Shown one piece after another: positions 28,361 through 38,200 of a DNA stretch of 64,000 bases. The first letter of the stretch is position 1; each line of letters begins with the position of its first letter. The position numbers and the translations under genes are program-made. Under the pieces are notes generated by a model. The model did no database searches, was not told the origin of the DNA, and saw only the letters and a list, made by a program, of their open reading frames with translations. The stretch is from Pseudomonadales bacterium (GTDB taxonomy: Bacteria; Pseudomonadota; Gammaproteobacteria; Pseudomonadales; Pseudohongiellaceae): the NCBI GenBank assembly GCA_022822865.1, contig JAJDYJ010000092.1:1-64000 (forward strand), read 5' to 3'.

Positions 28361-29413
28361 CTTCACCGGCCGCACATAACGCTTGATGCCGCCGACGGGT
28401 CCGACTTCGGCGCCGTAGATCACGCCGTTGTGGTCGGCGACCACGCCTTCCGCCGTGCAGGTGCCGCGGCAATCCGGATCAGGGTCGGGAATCAGGAACT
28501 CGACCTCGCCGGTCTGGGCGCTGCCGACGCGGATGCCGCGCAGCCAGTCGCCATGAGCCGGATTCACCGAACCTGACTCCGAATCCGCCGAATACAGCAC
28601 GTCGTTCCTGTCGATATAGATGCCGCTCGGCCGCCCGAACTGATACCACACGTCGATGAAGTTGCCGTCCTGATCGAAGATCTGGATGCGGTTGTTGCTG
28701 CGATCCGCGACGAACAGCCGGCCCTTCGAATCCATCGCCAGGGCGTGAGGCTGGGTGAACTGACCGTCGCCGCTGCCCATTTCCCCGAAAGACATCAGGA
28801 ACTCGCCGTCGCTGTTGAACTTGAGCACCCGCGCCGGCGTTCCTTCGTTGTTGGAATGCCCTTCCGCGACGAAGATGTCGCCGTTCGGCGCCACATGCAC
28901 GTCATTGGGCGTAAAGAAATATTCGTCGTCCCGGCCGCCGCCCTTGTTGCCGAGCGCCATCAGATGCACGCCGGTGGGGCTGAACTTGTGAACCTGGTGT
29001 CCGTAGGCGTCGTCAGGCGGATTGTCGCCGGCCTGGTTGTCACGGCCGTCGGCGATCCAGACATTGCCGTCATGGTCCACGTGAATGCCATGGGGCCAGG
29101 AAATATAGCCCGCGCCGAAACTGCGCACCATGTTGCCGTCCTTGTCGAACAGCATGACGGGATTTACGTCCGGATTCTGCACACAGGCATTGATATTCGC
29201 CCCGCATCGCTCCGCCACCCAGACACTCTCGACGTCCGGATGCAGATCGACAGTACTCGACGACCCCCAATTACGCCCCGCCGGCATCTTCAGATATCCC
29301 GACTGCGTAATATACGGATTGGGCAGATCATTCGTGGGCGGCATATCCGCCTGCGCAAAAACAAACAGCGGCGCCAGCAAAAAAGCCACGGACAAACTCT
29401 GAACTCGATTCAT
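28358..29413 (-). CDS. Exported NHL-repeat beta-propeller protein
   Basis: The 351-residue protein has a signal peptide (AFLLAPLFVFAQA) and about six NHL-type blades, for example GYISWPHGIHVDHDGNVWIAD, FFTPNDVHVAPNGDIFVAEG (two separate blades) and QPHALAMDSKGRLFVADRSN. It resembles the peptidyl-alpha-hydroxyglycine alpha-amidating lyase propeller family, but many such bacterial proteins are merely binding or lactonase-like. Cys pairs at VAERCGANINAC and DCRGTC may form disulfides. Function is open. The next minus-strand gene downstream is icd on the other strand. Confidence 0.82.
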   Translation of the reverse strand: MNRVQSLSVAFLLAPLFVFAQADMPPTNDLPNPYITQSGYLKMPAGRNWGSSSTVDLHPDVESVWVAERCGANINACVQNPDVNPVMLFDKDGNMVRSFGAGYISWPHGIHVDHDGNVWIADGRDNQAGDNPPDDAYGHQVHKFSPTGVHLMALGNKGGGRDDEYFFTPNDVHVAPNGDIFVAEGHSNNEGTPARVLKFNSDGEFLMSFGEMGSGDGQFTQPHALAMDSKGRLFVADRSNNRIQIFDQDGNFIDVWYQFGRPSGIYIDRNDVLYSADSESGSVNPAHGDWLRGIRVGSAQTGEVEFLIPDPDPDCRGTCTAEGVVADHNGVIYGAEVGPVGGIKRYVRPVK

Positions 29414-29478
29414 GGATCGGTCTCCCGCCAGAAAATTAGTGACGCCAAAGTTAAACCAGAGCCCGTGAATTTACAACG

Positions 29479-31734
29479 TCAGCGGGCCAAGCGCTCCAGG
29501 CGGTCGACGTTCTGGAAGCCGCGGGGGAGTTTGAAGCCGCGGCGGCCGCGGTCGTTTACGTAGCCGGCGAAATCGTTCGGTTTCATCTTGCGATAGCGTG
29601 CGCCCGCGTGGACCAGCAGAATGTCATTCGGCGATAGCACCGCCACCGAAACCACGTATTCCTGCCGCTCGCGCACCCGCGCCGAGGGAATGCCTATGAT
29701 GCGGTTGCCCTTGCCCCGCGCCAGGCGCGGCAACTCCGAAAGCGCGAACACCAGCATGCGGCCTTCGTTGGTCGCGCAAGCGATGAACTGACCGTTGTAA
29801 TCGTCCACGGGAACCGCCGGCAACACCCTGGCGCCTTCCGGCGGCCGCAGCGCCGCCTTGCCGCTGCGGTTCTTGCTCGTCAGGTTCTCGATACGGCTGA
29901 CGAATCCGTAACCCGCGTCGCTCGCCAGCAGCACTTCCCGGCTCGGGTCGCCGATTACGACGCTCTCGAAAGTCGCCCCCGAAGGCGGATTGAGCTTGCC
30001 CGACAGCGGCTCGCCCTGGCCCCGGGCCGAAGGCAGGGTATGGGCCGGCAGCGTATAGGCCCGGCCCGTCGAATCGAGGAAGATCACCGGCTGGTTGCTC
30101 TTGCCCCGGGCCGCCAGCTTGAAGCCGTCGCCCGACTTGTATTGCAGGCTCGCCGGGTCGATGTCGTGGCCTCGCGCAGCGCGCACCCAGCCGCGCTCGG
30201 ACAGGACGACGGTCACCGGTTCGGTGGGCAGCAATTCGGTTTCGCTGAAAGCGCGCGCTTCCTGCCGCTGCTTGATGGGAGTGCGGCGTTCGTCGCCGTA
30301 TTTTTCCTTGTCTTCGCGGATTTCCTTCTTGATGAAGGCCGTCAGACGGGCCTTCGAATCGAGCAGCTTTTCGAGCTTGTCGCGTTCCTCGCCGAGTTCC
30401 TCCTGTTCGGCCCTGATGCGCATCTCCTCGAGTTTGGCCAGTTGCTTCAGGCGCAGTTCGAGAATCGCTTCCGCCTGCTTCTCGCTGAGCTTGAAACGCG
30501 CCATCAGTTCCTGTTTCGGTTCGTCCTCCTCGCGCACGACGGAGATGACTTCGTCGATGTTGAGATAGGCGGCGAGCAGACCTTCGAGGATGTGCAGGCG
30601 GGACAGAATCCGTTCCAGGCGGAACTTGAGCCGGCGCCGCACGGTGAGCTTGCGGAACTCCAGCCATTCCCGCAGCAGCGTGGCGAGATCCTTGACCTGG
30701 GGCCGCAGATTGTTGCCGATGACGTTGAAATTGACGCGATACTGCTTTTCCAGGTCCGTCGTGGCGAACAGGTGCGACATCACCCCTTCCTTGTCCACCC
30801 GGTTCGACTTGAGCACGACGACGATGCGCGTCGGGTTCTCGTGGTCCGATTCGTCGCGCAGATCGACCACCATGGGCAGTTTCTTCTTCTGCATCTGGGC
30901 GGCGATCTGTTCGAGTATGCGCGTGCCCGAAACCTGGAAGGGCAATGCGGTAATGACGATCTCGCCGCTTTCGAAGTGGCAGCAGGCGCGGGCCTTGAGG
31001 GCGCCGCGGCCGCTGCGATAGATCTCGAGGATTTCCCGGCGCGAGTTGACGAGTTCGGCGCCGGTCGGGAAGTCCGGCCCCTGGATGAATTCGCAAAGCC
31101 GTTCCGCATCCGCATCGGGATGGTCGAGCAGATGAATGCAGGCTCTAGCGACTTCGCGCAGATTATGCGGCGGAATATCCGTCGCCATGCCGACGGCGAT
31201 GCCGCTGCCGCCGTTGAGCAACACGTTCGGCAGCCGCGCCGGCAGGATTTCCGGCTCCTGCAAGGCGCCGTCGAAATTCGGCTTCCAGTCCACCGTGCCC
31301 TGACCGAGTTCGGCCAGCAGTATCTCGGTGTAATTGCGCAGCCGGGATTCGGTGTAGCGCATGGCGGCGAAGGACTTGGGATCGTCCTGGGAGCCCCAGT
31401 TGCCCTGGCCGTCCACCAGCGGGTAGCGGTAATTGAATTCCTGGGCCATGTGCACCATGGCTTCGTAACAGGCGCCGTCGCCATGGGGATGGAACTTGCC
31501 GATGACGTCGCCGATGGTGCGCGCGGATTTCTTGAACTTCGAAGTCGCTTTCAGCCCTAGTTCGGACATGGCGTAGACGATGCGCCGCTGCACCGGCTTG
31601 AGCCCGTCGCCGAGGCTGGGCAGGGCGCGGTCGTTGATGACGTACATCGAATAGTTCAGGTACGCCTGGCGCGTATACGTATGCAGCGGGACGCTTTCGA
31701 TTTCGTCGGTCGGGATCTGGATATGTGAGTTCAT
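29479..31734 (-). CDS. parC: DNA topoisomerase IV subunit A
   Basis: The 751-residue protein has the type IIA topoisomerase A start [20 protein letters not shown], the catalytic tyrosine in AAMRYTES (Tyr127) and a C-terminal propeller beginning near [14 protein letters not shown]. Length fits ParC. With ParE it decatenates daughter chromosomes. Notable: the quinolone-determining serine (Ser80 in E. coli) is Gly87 in [11 protein letters not shown], while the acidic partner (E. coli Glu84) is kept. parE lies 21 nt upstream on the same strand. Confidence 0.96.
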   Translation of the reverse strand: MNSHIQIPTDEIESVPLHTYTRQAYLNYSMYVINDRALPSLGDGLKPVQRRIVYAMSELGLKATSKFKKSARTIGDVIGKFHPHGDGACYEAMVHMAQEFNYRYPLVDGQGNWGSQDDPKSFAAMRYTESRLRNYTEILLAELGQGTVDWKPNFDGALQEPEILPARLPNVLLNGGSGIAVGMATDIPPHNLREVARACIHLLDHPDADAERLCEFIQGPDFPTGAELVNSRREILEIYRSGRGALKARACCHFESGEIVITALPFQVSGTRILEQIAAQMQKKKLPMVVDLRDESDHENPTRIVVVLKSNRVDKEGVMSHLFATTDLEKQYRVNFNVIGNNLRPQVKDLATLLREWLEFRKLTVRRRLKFRLERILSRLHILEGLLAAYLNIDEVISVVREEDEPKQELMARFKLSEKQAEAILELRLKQLAKLEEMRIRAEQEELGEERDKLEKLLDSKARLTAFIKKEIREDKEKYGDERRTPIKQRQEARAFSETELLPTEPVTVVLSERGWVRAARGHDIDPASLQYKSGDGFKLAARGKSNQPVIFLDSTGRAYTLPAHTLPSARGQGEPLSGKLNPPSGATFESVVIGDPSREVLLASDAGYGFVSRIENLTSKNRSGKAALRPPEGARVLPAVPVDDYNGQFIACATNEGRMLVFALSELPRLARGKGNRIIGIPSARVRERQEYVVSVAVLSPNDILLVHAGARYRKMKPNDFAGYVNDRGRRGFKLPRGFQNVDRLERLAR

Positions 31735-31755
31735 GGTCCGGGTCTGTTCTTCGGC

Positions 31756-33681
31756 TCAGTCCACCAGTTCGGCTTCGTTGCCGCTGTGTTCGAGCCAGTT
31801 CTTGCGATCGGCGGCGCGGTTCTTCGCCAGCAGCATGTCCATCACCGCCTCGGCGGATTCGGCCGGCTTACCGGCGCTCGCCGCGTCGTCGAGCGTCAGT
31901 TGCACCAGGCGCCGGGTTTCCCGCGCCATGGTCGTTTCGCGCAACTGCATGGGGTTCATTTCGCCGAGACCCTTGAAGCGCTGCACGTTGGGTCTGGCGG
32001 ATTTCTTCTCCGCGGCGAGCTTGTCGAGAATGCCGTTCTTCTCGTCCTCGTCCAGCGCGTAATACACTTCCTTGCCCGCGTCGATTCGGAACAGCGGCGG
32101 CATCGCCACATAAACGTGGCCGGCTTCGAGCACCGGCCGGAAGTGTTTCAGAAACAGCGCGCAAAGCAGGGTCGCGATGTGCAGGCCATCGGAGTCGGCG
32201 TCGGCGAGAATGCAGATCTTGCCGTAGCGCAGGGCGCCGATGTCCTTCGAGCCGGGATCGACGCCGAGGGCGATGGCGATGTCGTGCACCGCCTGGGAGG
32301 CGAGAATCTCGCTGGAGTCGACTTCCCAGGTGTTCAGGATCTTGCCGCGCAGGGGCATGATGGCCTGGAATTCCCGGTCCCGCGCCTGCTTGGCCGAACC
32401 GCCGGCGGAATCGCCTTCCACCAGGAACAACTCGCCCTGCATCACGTCTTCGGTGGAACAGTCGGCGAGCTTGCCGGGCAGCGCCGGACCCGAGCCGATC
32501 TTCTTGCGCACGACCTTCTTGCTCGCCTTTGAGCGGCGCTGGGCGTTGCCGATGACGAGATCGGCGATGGTTTCGGCCTCGGCGGTATGCTGGTTCAGCC
32601 ACAGGCTGAACGCGTCCTTGATGACGCCGGCGACGAACACCGCGCATTTGCGCGAGGCGAGCCGTTCCTTGGTCTGGCCCGAGAATTGCGGGTCGAGCAA
32701 CTTGGAGGAAAGCACGTAGCTCAGGTTTTCGAACACGTCGTCGGGCGTGAGTTTCAGTCCGCGCGGCACTAGGTTGCGGAATTCGCAGAATTCGCGCAAG
32801 GCGTCGAGCAGGCCGGTGCGCAGGCCGCTGACGTGGGTGCCGCCGAGCGGCGTGGGAATCAGGTTGACATAGCTTTCGCCGACCTGGGTTCCTCCGGCCG
32901 GCAGCCATTGCAGCGCCCAGTCCACGGTTTCGTCATTGCCCTGGACCGAACCGGTGAAGGGCTCGTCGGGGACGGTTTCCCATTCCTCGGTGGCCTGGCC
33001 GAGATAGTCTTTCAGGCCATCGCGGTATTGCCAGCTCTCGCTCGCCCCCATTCCGTCGGCGGCGGTACGGTCGAGAAAGTTGACCTTCAGCCCGGGGCAA
33101 AGCACGGCCTTGGCGCGCAAGGCGTGTTTCAGCTTGGGGATGGAGACCCGGGTGGTGTCGAAATAGATTCCGTTCGGCACGAAGCGGATGCGCGTGCCGG
33201 TGTTGCGCATGCCGACTTCGCCGGTGACGGTGAGATCGCGGGTCTTCTCGCCGTCGCGGAAGATCATGCTGTAAACCTTGCCGCCGCGTTTGACTTCGAC
33301 TTCGAGATCGCTGGAAAGCGCGTTGACGACGGACACGCCGACGCCGTGCAGGCCGCCGGAGAAGCGATAGCTGCGGCCTGCGAATTTTGCGCCGGCGTGG
33401 AGCCGGGTGAGGATCAGTTCGACGCCGCTGATGCCTTCCTCGGGATGAATGTCGACGGGCATGCCGCGGCCATCGTCGCTGACTTCGACCGAGCCATCGG
33501 CAAGCAGGCTGACGTTGATTTCTCCGGCGTGGCCGGCGAGGGCTTCGTCGACGCTGTTGTCGACGACTTCCTGCACGAGATGGTTGGGCCGCGAGATGTC
33601 CGTATACATGCCCGGACGCTTTCTGACCGGATCCAGGCCGGCCAGTACTTCGATGGCGTCGGCGTTATAGCTGGTTCCCAT
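31756..33681 (-). CDS. parE: DNA topoisomerase IV subunit B
   Basis: ATG at 33681 follows AGGAGAGA and starts MGTSYNADAIEVLAGLDPVR, the normal ParE N terminus (641 residues); a longer frame to 33726 lacks homology. GHKL ATPase features are VVDNSVDEALAGHA, DGRGMPVD and GGLHGVGVSVVNALS. The TOPRIM part has LVEGDSAGGSA, LRGKILNTWEV and ADADSDGLHIATL. It forms topoisomerase IV with ParC next door. In Pseudomonas and E. coli the nearby genes also include yqiB and nudF, as here, although cpdA and yqiA are absent between them. Confidence 0.97.
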   Translation of the reverse strand: MGTSYNADAIEVLAGLDPVRKRPGMYTDISRPNHLVQEVVDNSVDEALAGHAGEINVSLLADGSVEVSDDGRGMPVDIHPEEGISGVELILTRLHAGAKFAGRSYRFSGGLHGVGVSVVNALSSDLEVEVKRGGKVYSMIFRDGEKTRDLTVTGEVGMRNTGTRIRFVPNGIYFDTTRVSIPKLKHALRAKAVLCPGLKVNFLDRTAADGMGASESWQYRDGLKDYLGQATEEWETVPDEPFTGSVQGNDETVDWALQWLPAGGTQVGESYVNLIPTPLGGTHVSGLRTGLLDALREFCEFRNLVPRGLKLTPDDVFENLSYVLSSKLLDPQFSGQTKERLASRKCAVFVAGVIKDAFSLWLNQHTAEAETIADLVIGNAQRRSKASKKVVRKKIGSGPALPGKLADCSTEDVMQGELFLVEGDSAGGSAKQARDREFQAIMPLRGKILNTWEVDSSEILASQAVHDIAIALGVDPGSKDIGALRYGKICILADADSDGLHIATLLCALFLKHFRPVLEAGHVYVAMPPLFRIDAGKEVYYALDEDEKNGILDKLAAEKKSARPNVQRFKGLGEMNPMQLRETTMARETRRLVQLTLDDAASAGKPAESAEAVMDMLLAKNRAADRKNWLEHSGNEAELVD

Positions 33682-33765
33682 TCTCTCCTGATCCAAAACG
33701 GCGCAAATCGCGCGAGGGACATTCAATTTATCGCGCGGGCACTGGGTTTCTTGAAGTGGAGCGGC

Positions 33766-34302
33766 TCAGACTGGCAGCGCGATTTCCCTGTCGAGCCGGA
33801 CACGCCCATATTGTAGGCAATGGGTGAGCCATTCGCCCAGAAAACGATTGATTTGCGCTTTCTCGAAGACCTGGTACATGTGCTTGTTGGGCTGTTTGTA
33901 ACGCCCCTTGAAGCCGCGGTGGCCCTGGTAGGAAAGCACTTCGGCGGAATTGACGTCGTGGTAGACGCGCACGTGCATGGTAGGGTTGGCGATGCGATCG
34001 GGGTCGCCGGGCTGTTGCACGATTTCGAGGCCGGTGGTGAAACGGTGGGTTTCGGTAACGCGAATCCGCAGGGTGATGTCGTCGCCGTCGGGGCCGGGAA
34101 GCAGAAAGGTGGCGCTATGGCCCTGCAATTCGGCGGCGGCCTGCTCTTCGTTGAATTCGGATAGAGGGCGGCGCGAGAGGTCGCGCCAGGCGCGCAGTCC
34201 GGGTAACAGGCGCAATAGCCGGATGTAGTTGGCGTCGCGCTCGGCGATGTCTTCTACCAGACTGACTTTGTGTTTCCGTTTCGCCACGAAGTTTGCTCGC
34301 AT
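33766..34302 (-). CDS. yqiB: DUF1249 (YqiB-like) protein
   Basis: The 178-residue protein starts in a basic region and has YIRLLRLLPGL, LRIRVTETHRFTTGLEI, HVRVYHDVNSAEVLSYQ and KQPNKHMYQVFEKAQINRFL, all features of YqiB/DUF1249. The function of the family is unknown. It sits between nudF and parE, as in enterobacteria and pseudomonads, which supports the assignment. The 305-nt gap to nudF is almost filled by repeat copy C. Confidence 0.9.
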   Translation of the reverse strand: MRANFVAKRKHKVSLVEDIAERDANYIRLLRLLPGLRAWRDLSRRPLSEFNEEQAAAELQGHSATFLLPGPDGDDITLRIRVTETHRFTTGLEIVQQPGDPDRIANPTMHVRVYHDVNSAEVLSYQGHRGFKGRYKQPNKHMYQVFEKAQINRFLGEWLTHCLQYGRVRLDREIALPV

Positions 34303-34363
34303 AACCCTCGCGAATCATTGTAACCACTAATGTCGCTTGGCGCACAAGGGCTGTTTGGGTGTG

Positions 34364-34612
34364 TTGGCTTCGATCCGTCGCCGTCTGGTGCGGTGTGTGC
34401 AGCGGACGCCGTGAATACATCCTTCAATCATTCGATTCGGATAGGTTGTGCAAGCCATCCCTGGCGCGAGGCTATCGACTTCGATAAACCCCAGCCTTGC
34501 CATCCTTGGCAAGTCGTTCGGCCCTCAAGAAGCGTTGCTTCTTGTCGGCTTTGCCGACCGGGCCTCACCCTCACACGCCCGCTGCACACCGCCCGCCAGA
34601 CGGCGACTCAGG
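34364..34612. repeat. Dispersed palindromic repeat, copy C (long-loop form)
   Basis: Imperfect 29-bp arms (34377-34405 and 34579-34607) both start GTCGCCGTCTGG when read inward and enclose about 170 nt. The loop is homologous to that of copy B: three consecutive hairpins with identical stems but changed loops. The left end GGCTTCGATCCG is intact. This element accounts for the 305-nt space between yqiB and nudF; no gene is seen there. Its right end overlaps the stop codon of nudF. Confidence 0.82.
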
Positions 34613-35240
34613 CAGTGCGTGACCAGAGTTGGAGGAGTTCTTCGTGGTGGAGTTGGAGCCATTGGATGGCGATTATGGTCATGGCGTTGTTGATTTGGCC
34701 GGATTCGACGGCGGTGACGAGGTCGTCGTAGGGGACAACGACTACTTCTATGTCTTCGTGTTCCTCGTCGAGGCCGTGGATGCCTCCGGCGGCGCTGGCG
34801 TCGACGCGGCCGCAGAACAGGGTGATGCGTTCGTTGCCAACGCCGGGGCTGTTGTAGTAGTCGCAGATTTGTACGACGCTCACGGGCTCGATGCCGGATT
34901 CCTCGCGGCTTTCGCGGTGGGCGACCTGGAGGGGGTCTTCGCCTTCGTCGACCATGCCGGCGATCAGTTCGAGCATCCAGGGGCTGCGGGATTCGTCGAT
35001 CATGCCGACGCGGAACTGGCGCACGAGCACGGCTTCGCGGCGTACGGGATCGTATAGCAGCACGCCGACGCCGCGGGGGCGGACGATGAGTTCGCGGCGA
35101 AACGGCTCGCTGTCGCCGCCGGCGAAAAGGCGGTGGCGCAGGATCAGCTCATCGACGCGGATGTAGCCGGCGTGCAGCGGCTTGCGCGAGAGGACCTTGA
35201 CTTGTTCCCGGCCAAATTGAGGATGCAGATTATTGCTCAT
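34608..35240 (-). CDS. nudF: ADP-ribose pyrophosphatase, Nudix family
   Basis: ATG at 35240 gives 210 residues beginning MSNNLHPQFGREQVKVL, as in NudF. The Nudix box GX5EX7REUXEEXGU is complete (GMVDEGED to REESGI). ISPGG-like CDYYNSPGVGNERITLF and IHGLDEEHEDIEV complete the ADPRase pattern. It hydrolyses ADP-ribose to AMP and ribose phosphate. The start codon lies inside the last codons of the upstream ATPase-nuclease gene (11-nt overlap), and the only ribosome-site candidate is some 16 nt away, so translation may depend on that gene. Confidence 0.93.
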   Translation of the reverse strand: MSNNLHPQFGREQVKVLSRKPLHAGYIRVDELILRHRLFAGGDSEPFRRELIVRPRGVGVLLYDPVRREAVLVRQFRVGMIDESRSPWMLELIAGMVDEGEDPLQVAHRESREESGIEPVSVVQICDYYNSPGVGNERITLFCGRVDASAAGGIHGLDEEHEDIEVVVVPYDDLVTAVESGQINNAMTIIAIQWLQLHHEELLQLWSRTA

Positions 35241-38200
35241 GGCTGTTGCTATTGGATTCCTCTTGGTTCTTCCTGTCTTCGACATCAATCACGCAAACCG
35301 AAATCTTACGCCGTTCAGCGTCTGTGAGGCTTTCCTCCAATCGGCGGTTCAATTCTTTAGCACTCTTTGGCGGTGGACCGGCATCTGGAGTTGGCGGTCC
35401 TGTTTCATGGTTTCCGAACCAGAAAACCAAATAGATTCCGTGATCGTCAGCTCCGGGGTCGCGTGTGTATTTTGCGATTAACTGAGTTCTGATAGCAGTC
35501 CACAAGTCTCGATGATGCCTTCTCTTGATTTCAATCGGAACATTGAATTTTCCATAAGAAACGCGGATGTCAGCCCGATTGTCATCTGCATAGTTACCTT
35601 CTCGCTGCGCGTCGATGTCGATGGGTTCCAATCTCAGCCGTAAGTCAGATAGCAGGGCATCACGGCAGCCATCTTCAGGTTTGGGTTCCTTGACACGGTT
35701 ATGGGGGTCAACATTCCAGTACTGCCGCCAGTCCGATGTGTTGCCATCTCGAATTCTGGTTGCGATTTCGCTCAGGTGGTCGAACGTCAATGTTGCCAGA
35801 TCGGCTGTATTGGCGGGCTGACGGTTTTCCAATACGCCAAGAATTGCCGACACATCGGTATGTTGGAAATCGGCCTCACGTTTGATTCCCTTCTGCTTGC
35901 CAATGGCAAAATCCAGCCGTGTGCGCCAAACGCCTAGACCTTCATCATTCACTAGTTTTTCCAATTCTTGGGTGGCCTTATGAGAGGGATTCTCCATGAG
36001 TTGATGTACGAAGTGATCAATTCGATATGAAATGTCCGTCCCCCAGGTTATTCCCGTATCATCTTCAGTGCTGGAGTCCAGTTCCGATTCGAAAAAACTT
36101 GGGGCATACTCTGTTCCAAGCAACCGAATCAATGTCGCTATAGCGGAAACGTCGTTCTGGTCTGGTTGGACCGGGAGTTGGTCGAACCGCCCACCGATGT
36201 AAGTGCCCAAGTGTCTAACCCGTCGTTTGTTTCCAGCGACGTATTTGCGAAGACTTTCCGAAAAGCACTGCGGGCTGGAAACAAGTCCAGCGGCAAGCCA
36301 GTAAACTCGTTGTGCAACGTTCATGCTTGTATGCTCAAGTTTCTCTCTGGCCATCTCGATAAACATGTTCTTTGGACAATGCCGCGCTGCGGCAATCAGC
36401 AAAAATCTCAATTCAGGCAACTGTTGTTCCGTGCAGCGGACGGGGAATGACCTCAACAATGGAATTGCCACAATTTCGGCAACACTCTCATACTCCTTGG
36501 AATACACCAGTTCATACAGCCTGTTCGAGAAGTCTTGGCTTTTTCGCAGTCCCGGAGAAATTGATTTGGTAACTATTTCTGCTATCAACTCGGGCTGCTC
36601 GTTCAGCAACAGTTGAATCCAGCGAGGGTTCTTTTGCGTTGCGCCGTACCCCCACGGATTTGGCCAGAAGGAAAAGTTGTAAAAGATTGTGGCTGCCAAA
36701 CTATTCTGGTCTTCGTCCGGAACGAAAGCCCCCTCAGTTTTGGATTCATGCCACTCATTGAAGCCAGCCAGGAACGGCAGAGACAAAAAATGTATTCGCT
36801 CTTGCGTACTGAGCGATATGACTTTTTCTACTGTTGGGAGATCGGTACGGGACACAGTAGCGCGAAACCCAGACAATGCAGTTTCAACCAACCCTTTGTC
36901 ACTACCCAACAAAATGTGCAGTCGGTCATGAGGTGTGTACTCGCTCATACCGTGGTAACCGCCGAAATATGCTCTGGCCAAATTGTGCAGTAGTTGCATG
37001 GGAGCGCGGTTTTCGATCAGTTCGGCTTGATGGTCCCGTACCACATTCTGCCATCTTGTAACATCGTTTCTTTTTTCGGCCTTTTCCTTCCGTGCATTCT
37101 CGCGCGTCCGGAACTCTTCACGCTGTACCAACCGTTCCTGCAAGGCTTTCCCGAGAGTGTCATTGTCTTGCAAGCGGTAAACAACCAATTCTTTCGAAAT
37201 CCTTCCTTCTTCAATTTCATCTGCAACCCGTCGGACCATCCATTGCGCCGCAACCATATCGTCCGTACTGATCGCCTCTTCCAGACACCAAGTCGCGAAA
37301 TCTGCAGGCGGCCTTACGCCAAGTAATCTGCGATCTTCCTCCATATACATCAATTGCTGGAATTTTGTCTGGTCCAATTCTCCGCAAGCTCGTTTACACC
37401 GCTCCACACCAATCTTGAAAAGGATCTTCCACAATCCGGGACGCTGGCTCAGCCAAGATTGAACACGTTGTTTTCTTTCGTGCAATATTCCCCATCCAAA
37501 ATCCCAGTCACCAAGCCTTCCGGCCACTCCCAGCCAACCGAACAGGCGCTCCGGCTCCACTTCAACGGTAACCGAGCGGTCAGACAGCACTTCATCGAGC
37601 AGTACGAATGGCACTTCCATTGTGATATCGCTTCGCGTTCCAGATTGTCGTTCTTCCGGTTCAAGAGCGGTGTATTGCTCAGCGAGTCGGTCAAGCAGCT
37701 CTACTTTCCGTCCCCAACTGGAACGTTCGGGGTTGGGAAGCGTCCATGTCCAGAATGTACTGTAGGCGATGTATTGGCTGGATTTCGGGGTCCGCAAGTA
37801 GTCCAGCACTTCGGTTCCCGGTAATGCGTCAGGATAGGTTTTTTCCAACAGATAGCCGAGCAATTCATCTTCGGGATCGGGTAATTTATTGGCGTACACT
37901 TCCTGCATCAGTGATTTGAGATCTTCAAGCGCTTGCTCCCGGTCTTCCATTTGCCGCAAATAAGCATCAATCGCCTTTTTCCTTACACTCAGCCATCGGG
38001 AACCATCGCGGGCTATCGTCATCAATGTACAAGACATACCTCCCAACGGATGCACATGGCAAAGCGCTTCAATGAGGAAAAGCGTCAACGACTGCCTCCC
38101 TCCGTCCCTTGCTGAATCTTCAAGTATTGCCAAGATTTCGTTCGTTAACTCGGGGGATACCAGGTCGCCAAGTCGCGAGTCGAATTCGATCGTGCCCAGA

